Of a DNA stretch of 14,298 nt, positions 6,733 to 14,298 are shown piece after piece. This DNA is from Opitutia bacterium (GTDB taxonomy: Bacteria > Verrucomicrobiota > Verrucomicrobiia > Opitutales > Seribacteraceae). The first letter of the stretch is position 1. Each line of letters opens with the position of its first letter. Under the pieces are notes generated by a model. That model worked only from the letters and a program-made list of their open reading frames with translations, searched no databases and was not told the origin of the DNA. The stretch covers positions 5,930 to 20,227 of the forward strand of contig NZLE01000022.1 in assembly GCA_002692605.1 (NCBI GenBank), given 5' to 3'. A program made the position numbers and the translations under genes.

Positions 6733-9245
6733 ATGCAAACCAACGTCAATCAATTTGGAGAAGTCTTGTCTTTGCCGGACCTTTGGCAAAGGCAGGCGCT
6801 GAACTTTTTGCGAGAAGGACAGGACGTTGTCTTGCACGCTCCTACGGGAGCTGGCAAAACGTTCGTGTTCGAAAAACTGATTGAGTCGGGATGGAAGGGT
6901 AAGGCCGTTTATACGGTTCCAACTCGGGCGTTGGCCAATGACAAATTTCGGGATTGGCGGGATCGTGGATGGGACGTCGGATTGGTCACCGGGGATCTGC
7001 GCCACAACCCCGAGGCCCGGGTCGTTGTGGCCACTTTGGAAACCCAAAGGGGGAACGCGGTCAAGGGAACCTTGCCTGATTTGCTGGTGGTGGACGAATA
7101 CCAACTCCTGGGAGATTCAAAGCGCGGTCCGGCTTACGAGGTGACTTTGGCCATGGCTCCAAACTCGGTTCGGCTCCTGCTTATGAGTGGAAGCGTGGCG
7201 AACCCTGAAGAGGTGGCCGGATGGTTGAGAAGCCAAGGACGCGGGGTTGCCTTGGTTTCCGAAAAAAGGAGGCCGGTTCCGTTGGATGAGGTGTTTGCGG
7301 AGACTTTGCTGAAAAGTCCCTTCCACGGTCGCAAAATAAGAGGTCATTGGCCCAGGTTGGTCGCCGCCGCCTTACGTTCCGGTTTGGGGCCGATTCTGGT
7401 CTTTGCCCCCCGTCGAAAAGCCGCGGAGGAGCTCGCTTACGAACTTGGCCAGGAACTTCCCGAAGTCGAGGCCTTGGAACTCACTTCAGAACAGAAAAAG
7501 ATTGCCGGAAAGGAATTGGCGAGCTTGCTCAGGAGACGTGTCTCCTATCACCATAGCGGGTTGGATTACATGCAAAGAGCGGGTGTCATCGAACCGCTTG
7601 CGAAAAACGGACAGTTGCAGGTGGTGGTTGCTACGACCGGCTTGGGAGCGGGAGTCAATTTCTCGATGCGTTCCGTTTTGGTGACGGATCGGGAATACCG
7701 GGTAGAGGAGAATTTGTTCGTTCTCCGACACGACGAACTTTTGCAAATGTTTGGCCGCGCTGGTCGACGTGGCTTTGATGACCGTGGGTACGTCATCGTT
7801 GCACCCAAGCAAGCCCGTATGTCCGATGCTCGGCCTTTGAAGTTAAAGCGCTCCGAGACTATCGACTGGCCAACCGTTCTGAGGGTCATGTCCGATGCTC
7901 GTTCACGGGGGGAGGATCATCTGAAAGCCGTACGATGGCTGGCGGAAAGATTATTTTCAGAAGATCGGGTGAAGTTGGGGTTCCGGGATTCCCTGGAGGG
8001 TTTTTCCGCCTATTGGAAAGGGGAGAAGGAACGCGAGGATGCCTTGAGCGAATCTCTTGGCGAAAGGGATCAAGTCATTGAGATGCGCAATTCGGTAGGC
8101 TTGTGGGAAAGAAGGGGAGGCCAATCACAGGCGAGTTTGGGAGAGGCTTGGATCTTGGAGAAAGGGGAATGGGTTCGGGCTCTGACTTTGCCTGAAACTC
8201 TCAGTAAGGTGAAGGTTGGAAACCCTTGCAGGTTCGGCAAGCGCAAGAACCCGATTTACGGTCGGGAAATTCCCGTGGGCGTGTATGATTCGGAGGACGA
8301 AAAGGAGAAGGTGATTTTGATCAAGTCCTTTAGAAAAAAGCTCAGGGAGGCAGTGAAGGAAAAACCCGCCAAAATCCGAAAGTCCTTTTCCCGGAAGGTT
8401 TGGAGGCGTGGGGGCTTGGAAAAGGTCTTGAGAGATTTCTTTCCCAATCTCTCCCAGGGCGGAGAATTCTTTGAGTTCGTGGATCGGGGAAAAGTTCTTC
8501 GGGCCCGTTTGAGGTATGAGGGGGCGCGGGTTCTGGGGTGGCGCGATTCCAGGGGCCGAATTTTGCTTAACCCTCCCATGCGAAAAGTGACTCGCTTGTA
8601 CGAATCTCCATTCCGTGATCAGGGGAAAGGAGGGAGGCGGAATCTGAACGATCTGACTCCGGCTGAAGTCTGGGTTGCGCTTAAGCTTATTGACGAGGAA
8701 GGGGTCCCTACGGCAAGGGGAGAAGTTTTTTCACTCTTTTCCGGAGGCGAAGGTCTCGCGGTCGCGGTTGCCTTGGAGGATGAGGCATATCCCTTGGATG
8801 AGTTGGTTTATGACCTTGCCAATTTGAGAAGCGGTCACCGCTTTAAGTCCGTCTCCGTTTCCGAAGCCCGATTGGCCGCGGTCTGCAGGGAGGCATTTGG
8901 CTTTCAGGATTGCGAGGGTTACCTGAAGGGGGGACTGCCCGTCGAGTATGGGGAAGGAGCGGTGGAGGTTCTGCGCAACCGCAAGGACTTGCTTGCCAGT
9001 GAGGATTCCGAAAGAGACTTCAGTTCGGGTGACCTCGAGCGCCTGAGTGTGGAATGGAAAAGTCTTTTGGCCCTCATCGCTTATGGACCCAAGTTGAAGA
9101 ATGATCGTTGGATGGCCTTGCAAAAGGAGGCCCATAGGGTCATTGGTCCTAACGAATTTAATCGGGAATTACCGATTTTACCCGCTATGCCTGGCCGTCA
9201 AAGGGGACGATTCGAAAGCCACCGTATCGGTTATTTCCCAAAGGC

Positions 9246-9249
<4 letters not shown>
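6733..9249 (+). CDS. Superfamily 2 DExH-box helicase, Ski2/Suv3-like, with an unassigned C-terminal part
   Basis: A putative ATP-driven RNA or DNA unwinding enzyme of 838 residues. Counted from the ATG at 6733, the motifs run in order: HAPTGAGKT (Walker A, GAGKT at 39-43), TVPTRALANDKF (Ia), VVVATLET, motif II DEYQ at 121-124, SGS (III) at 152-154, VFAPRRKA (IV), VVVATTGLGAGVNF (V) and QMFGRAGRRG (VI) at 338-347. Motifs V and VI are of Ski2/Mtr4/Hel308 style, while DEYQ followed by RGPAYE recalls the DEIQ motif of the mitochondrial RNA helicase Suv3. Residues from about 440 to 838 are highly charged and I do not recognise them. The frame stays open upstream to a TTG at 6634 inside folA. The ATG at 6733 is chosen because the helicase homology starts 14 residues after it. 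GGGACAA before it is at best a weak ribosome site. The substrate is unknown. Confidence 0.85.
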
Positions 9250-11975
<2,726 letters not shown>

Positions 11976-12001
11976 GGTGTAAGTGACAAGTCCGCTTATT
12001 A

Positions 12002-12742
12002 TCAACGAATCCTTCTGGTATTGCGAGCAAAAGCGCGAGAATGTCCTTTTTGGAAAAAACGAACCTCTTTCCTCTTAAGTAAGGGAACGAGGAGGATGCC
12101 GCTGACGAATCCGCCCAAATGCGCGGCAATGGCCACGCCACCCGCGGCTCTCATGGATTCGGGGAGGGCGATGATTTGCTCGAAAACCCAAAACCCCAAA
12201 ACCAAGTAGGCGGGCAGGTAAATGGTTCCGATGAATAGGAAAAGCCAGTAGAAGACCCGAACGTTGGCTCTCGGATAGAGCAGAAGATATCCGGCTATGA
12301 CTCCGGAGATGGCGCCGGACGCGCCGACCATCGGGACTTGGGAGTCGGGGTTGGTCAGGGCTTGTGTGATTGCGCCGCCCAGTCCGCATAGGAGATAAAA
12401 GAGCAGATACCTGACTTTGCCAAGGGCATCCTCGACATTGTCTCCATAAAGATAAAGGAAAAGCAAATTCCCGAAGAGATGCAGAATTCCTCCGTGACTG
12501 AACATCGAGGTCAGAGCGGTGGCCCATTCCCACGCCGCAAAAGTTGGTTCAAAAGGGGAGAATTGGGCGAAGAAACTTGCCGGAATGAATCCGAATGCCG
12601 AGTAATAGGCTAGTTGTTGTTTTTCAGTAAGCGGAAATTGATAGGCAAAAAAGACCCACAGGTTGGCGGCGATCAGGCACCAATTGATCAGGGCGAATTT
12701 CCTCGTCGGGTTGTCGTCGCGGTAAGGAAGCAAAAGAAACAT
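12002..12742 (-). CDS. Rhomboid-family intramembrane serine protease
   Basis: Rhomboids cut membrane proteins within the lipid bilayer using a Ser-His pair. The protein has 246 residues from the ATG at 12742. It shows the LTSMFSHGGILHLFGNLLFL segment, with the oxyanion-helping H88 and N92, the nucleophile Ser142 in GASGAISG, and the catalytic His208 in AHLGGFVSG. About six hydrophobic segments can be read, in the usual GlpG-like order. The tail after the last segment is basic (KRKEVRFF, RNTRRIR), which fits a cytoplasmic C-terminus. An in-frame TTG at 12778 would add 12 residues but lies in a likely -35 box, so the ATG is preferred. The gene precedes valS in the same direction; a functional link is not evident. 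The natural substrate cannot be inferred. Confidence 0.92.
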   Translation of the reverse strand: MFLLLPYRDDNPTRKFALINWCLIAANLWVFFAYQFPLTEKQQLAYYSAFGFIPASFFAQFSPFEPTFAAWEWATALTSMFSHGGILHLFGNLLFLYLYGDNVEDALGKVRYLLFYLLCGLGGAITQALTNPDSQVPMVGASGAISGVIAGYLLLYPRANVRVFYWLFLFIGTIYLPAYLVLGFWVFEQIIALPESMRAAGGVAIAAHLGGFVSGILLVPLLKRKEVRFFQKGHSRAFARNTRRIR

Positions 12743-12749
12743 CGATTTT

Positions 12750-12778
12750 AGGATAAGTTCTTTCCTGAAGTTGGGCAA
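12750..12778 (-). promoter_or_regulatory. Possible promoter of the rhomboid-valS unit
   Basis: On the minus strand, TTGCCC (12778-12773) and TATCCT (12755-12750) are 17 bases apart, each matching 4 of 6 consensus positions. The -10 box ends only 7 bases before the rhomboid ATG, so transcription would begin at or next to the start codon, giving a leaderless message. This agrees with the absence of a Shine-Dalgarno sequence. Confidence 0.38.
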
Positions 12779-12833
12779 CTGAGATGAAGAATCTTGTGTC
12801 CGAGGTCCAAAAATACGAAAACCAAGTGAAAGG

Positions 12834-13070
12834 ATGCCCGACTTTCATCAACGGCTTGCTGTTTTCCGAAGCGATTCGGGGATTACCCTGTCTTTTGGGG
12901 ATAAGACTTATTACGTCGATGCAAGCGACCCATTTCACAACATTGCCTGCAAATCCCTTGATCAGGACGATTATCTGCCATTTTACGTCGAAATTGCAAA
13001 ACGCGAGGGCCTGGGTCCCGAATTCAGGGACGCCTTGTTTCGGATGATCGAGGACTTGGAGGAAAACTAA
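12834..13070 (+). CDS. Small acidic protein of unknown function
   Basis: A 78-residue frame lies between the divergent rhomboid gene and the convergent lipoprotein gene. I do not recognise the family. The first 40 residues read like short beta strands (GITLSFGDKTYYVDASDP), followed by DDYLPFYVEIAKREG and a predicted amphipathic acidic helix that ends in IEDLEEN. There is no signal peptide or membrane segment, so it is probably cytoplasmic. The ATG at 12834 is preceded directly by GTGAAAGG, a weak and very close Shine-Dalgarno-like stretch. The overlapping frame at 12784-13047 looks less protein-like (hydrophobic and charged residues scattered, no acidic helix). The gene ends 18 bases before the stop of the opposing lipoprotein gene. 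Whether it is translated rests on composition and position only. Confidence 0.6.
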   Translation: MPDFHQRLAVFRSDSGITLSFGDKTYYVDASDPFHNIACKSLDQDDYLPFYVEIAKREGLGPEFRDALFRMIEDLEEN

Positions 13071-13088
13071 GCGGTCGAAGGGGGACTT

Positions 13089-13514
13089 TTAGTCATCCAA
13101 GGCCTGCACCTTGTACAGGACCGGGTTGTTCGGGGAAAAACTGGATTCGGATTCGGTGGAAACGTACCTTGCCCCCGGGCCGATGGTACGCGAATGAATC
13201 CCGAGAATTTCGAGCTTGTCATCATCTTTTGCGTACATGACCCGGAGCTTGAACTTCTTTTCCTCCGGTCCCCAGAAAACCAAAGCATCGACCGCTTCTC
13301 CGCGCAGAGAAGCCTTTTCGTAAGAGCCGTTGAGGGGTTCCGGCCAGTACCCACGGAGTTCGACCTGACCATCATCCGAAAAGACCAGGGAAACCTCCAT
13401 CTTGTCGCCGATTCTTCCGGCGTATTCGCCATCAAGCCCGCTTCCCCCGCAACCCAGTGTGGCGAGGACAAGAAAAAGAGTGACAATTCCCCTAAACGTC
13501 GATGACGTCATCAT
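13089..13514 (-). CDS. Small predicted lipoprotein of unknown function
   Basis: A protein of 141 residues from the ATG at 13514, or 140 from the second ATG at 13511. The N-terminus is a lipoprotein signal: a short polar start with one Arg, a hydrophobic run GIVTLFLVLA, then TLGC with the acylated Cys at about residue 22, followed by GGSG. The mature part is about 120 residues, polar and rich in short strand-like segments, with blocks such as DGEYAGRIGDKMEVSLVF and DDKLEILGIHSR. It may be a small beta-barrel-like or lipocalin-like fold, but I recognise no family. The start overlaps the end of fxsA by 23 bases, and AAAAAGG directly before the ATG pair is a modest ribosome site. The frame is open further upstream inside fxsA, but the signal peptide fixes the start. 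Anchoring in the inner or outer membrane cannot be told. Confidence 0.75.
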   Translation of the reverse strand: MMTSSTFRGIVTLFLVLATLGCGGSGLDGEYAGRIGDKMEVSLVFSDDGQVELRGYWPEPLNGSYEKASLRGEAVDALVFWGPEEKKFKLRVMYAKDDDKLEILGIHSRTIGPGARYVSTESESSFSPNNPVLYKVQALDD

Positions 13515-13929
13515 CCTTTTTCTTGAAGTTCGAGCCATGCGCCTGAAAGCCTGAAGTCGAGGTTCGGACGAAGGAAGAGCCAAAACCACGTTTTAATCTT
13601 TCGGCGAAGGACTTGCGAAATTTAGGAATCATCAGGGCAAAGCCGAAAAGGTCGGTCAGAATCCCCGGAGTCAGCAAAACGATTCCTCCTACGACGATAA
13701 GCGCTCCTTCCACCATTTCCATGGCCGGAGGACGTCCGGATTTCAATTCATTTTGGATTTTTGCCAAAGCGGAAAGGCCTTGCTGCCGCGCCAAGGTGGC
13801 TCCGAGCGCCCCAGTGAGGACAATCAAACCAAGAGTGGGCATAAACCCTATGCGGGCACCCAACTGTAGCAACAAATAGAGCTCGATGATTGGGATCAGG
13901 ACGAACAGCAAGAGAAGACGGCCAAACAT
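13492..13929 (-). CDS. fxsA: FxsA family membrane protein
   Basis: FxsA is a small inner-membrane protein of unknown mechanism, known from E. coli because its overproduction relieves exclusion of phage T7 by the F plasmid. The 145-residue protein starts MFGRLLLLFVLIPIIE. It shows the family pattern: the segment with ELYLLLQLGARIG, a second segment with GLIVLTGALGATLARQQG, and a third with TPGILTDLFGFALMIP. The C-terminal tail is basic and then acidic (KKKDDDVIDV), which fits a cytoplasmic end. The ATG at 13929 is chosen because an earlier in-frame start would add 12 polar residues not typical of the family. The lipoprotein gene begins within its last 23 bases, implying coupled translation. 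The gene is divergent from gpmA. Confidence 0.9.
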   Translation of the reverse strand: MFGRLLLLFVLIPIIELYLLLQLGARIGFMPTLGLIVLTGALGATLARQQGLSALAKIQNELKSGRPPAMEMVEGALIVVGGIVLLTPGILTDLFGFALMIPKFRKSFAERLKRGFGSSFVRTSTSGFQAHGSNFKKKDDDVIDV

Positions 13930-14012
13930 ATTTCTAGTACTATGGCGCAGGACACTGCCGGACACAAGGAAGGAAGCTTGGTTTCGAGAGGTTTTGGAGA
14001 GGCGGAAAAAGA

Positions 14013-14041
14013 GTGACGACCTGCGTTACTTCTCTTATGTT
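14013..14041 (+). promoter_or_regulatory. Possible gpmA promoter
   Basis: GTGACG (14013-14018) and TATGTT (14036-14041) are 17 bases apart and each matches 4 of 6 sigma-70 consensus positions. The -10 box ends 21 bases before the gpmA ATG, so the leader would be about 15 bases, without a Shine-Dalgarno sequence. The whole 133-base gap to fxsA contains nothing else I can name. Confidence 0.38.
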
Positions 14042-14062
14042 GTTAGTTCCAAATTTCAAAAC

Positions 14063-14298
14063 ATGCATAAACTCGTATTACTTCGTCATGGCGAAAGCCA
14101 ATGGAATCAGGAAAATCGCTTCACCGGTTGGCACGACGTCAACCTGACCGAGCAGGGAGAACGCGAAGGCAAGGAAGCCGGACGTTTGCTCAAGGAGCAG
14201 GGCTTCGCCTTTGACGTTGCCTACACCTCGGTACTCACCCGCGCCATTCGGACTCTGTGGTTGGCCCTCACCGAAATGGAACAGGTCTGGATCCCGGT
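14063..14298 (+). CDS. gpmA: 2,3-bisphosphoglycerate-dependent phosphoglycerate mutase, N-terminal part (3' end outside window)
   Basis: GpmA interconverts 3- and 2-phosphoglycerate in glycolysis and gluconeogenesis, through a phosphohistidine. The frame is open from the ATG at 14063 to the window edge, giving 78 complete codons of a family usually about 230-250 residues long. It begins MHKLVLLRHGESQWN, where RHGE holds the phosphorylated histidine (H9). FTGWHDVNLTEQG and the AYTSVLTRAIRTLW block, characteristic of the GpmA group, follow. These features exclude the cofactor-independent GpmI enzyme and the general histidine phosphatases. AATTTCAAAAC before the ATG has no Shine-Dalgarno sequence. 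The gene is divergent from fxsA. Confidence 0.95.
   Translation, partial: MHKLVLLRHGESQWNQENRFTGWHDVNLTEQGEREGKEAGRLLKEQGFAFDVAYTSVLTRAIRTLWLALTEMEQVWIP

Noticed and set aside
11976..12005. valS start at the TTG overlapping the rhomboid stop
   Set aside because: MEKVYSPKEVE from the ATG at 11975 is the usual ValRS start; the extra 10 residues are not typical.
12784..13047. 87-codon frame overlapping the 78-residue gene in another frame
   Set aside because: Its composition is less protein-like, it begins close to the rhomboid promoter region, and it lacks the acidic C-terminal helix seen in the alternative frame.
13067..13486. 139-codon minus-strand frame overlapping the lipoprotein gene
   Set aside because: It is rich in Ser, Arg and Pro with no signal or motif, while the competing frame has a clear lipoprotein signal peptide.

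Overview
This is a gene-dense piece of bacterial chromosome holding ordinary housekeeping genes. I found no phage, transposon, CRISPR array, rRNA or tRNA. Protein and nucleotide features suggest a Gram-negative-type bacterium. My best guess is Verrucomicrobiota (Opitutae-like), based on the combination of a PPi-type phosphofructokinase, a long PurB of the form best known from Actinobacteria, a cystathionine gamma-synthase of the long fungal-like form, a lipoprotein, and almost no Shine-Dalgarno sequences. That assignment is inference and was not tested by any search.

Layout. Bases 1-1909 (+) hold the 3' end of ispH (isoprenoid precursor synthesis) followed 16 bases later by purB (purine synthesis). 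Bases 2015-3277 (+) hold a PPi-type phosphofructokinase behind a 105-base leader with a tandem repeat and a hairpin. Bases 3326-6647 (-) hold folA, lysA and a cystathionine gamma-synthase-like gene in that transcription order; lysA and the last gene overlap by four bases. Bases 6733-9249 (+) hold a large Ski2/Suv3-like helicase, divergent from folA. Bases 9246-12742 (-) hold a rhomboid protease followed by valS. valS and the helicase end tail to tail and share the bases CTAG as both stop codons. Bases 12834-13070 (+) hold a 78-residue protein of unknown function. Bases 13089-13929 (-) hold fxsA followed by an overlapping small lipoprotein. From 14063 (+) the 5' end of gpmA (phosphoglycerate mutase) runs off the window.

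How the genes fit together. lysA and the cystathionine gamma-synthase-like gene both draw on the aspartate-family pathway (lysine and methionine), and folA supplies the folate cofactor used in methionine and nucleotide synthesis, so the three may be one transcription unit. The phosphofructokinase and gpmA are both glycolytic but lie 11 kb apart. The least explained items are the helicase (motif II reads DEYQ, with a roughly 400-residue C-terminal part I do not recognise), the 78-residue protein and the lipoprotein. I do not see a convincing undescribed multi-gene system here; the findings are single-gene or regulatory oddities.
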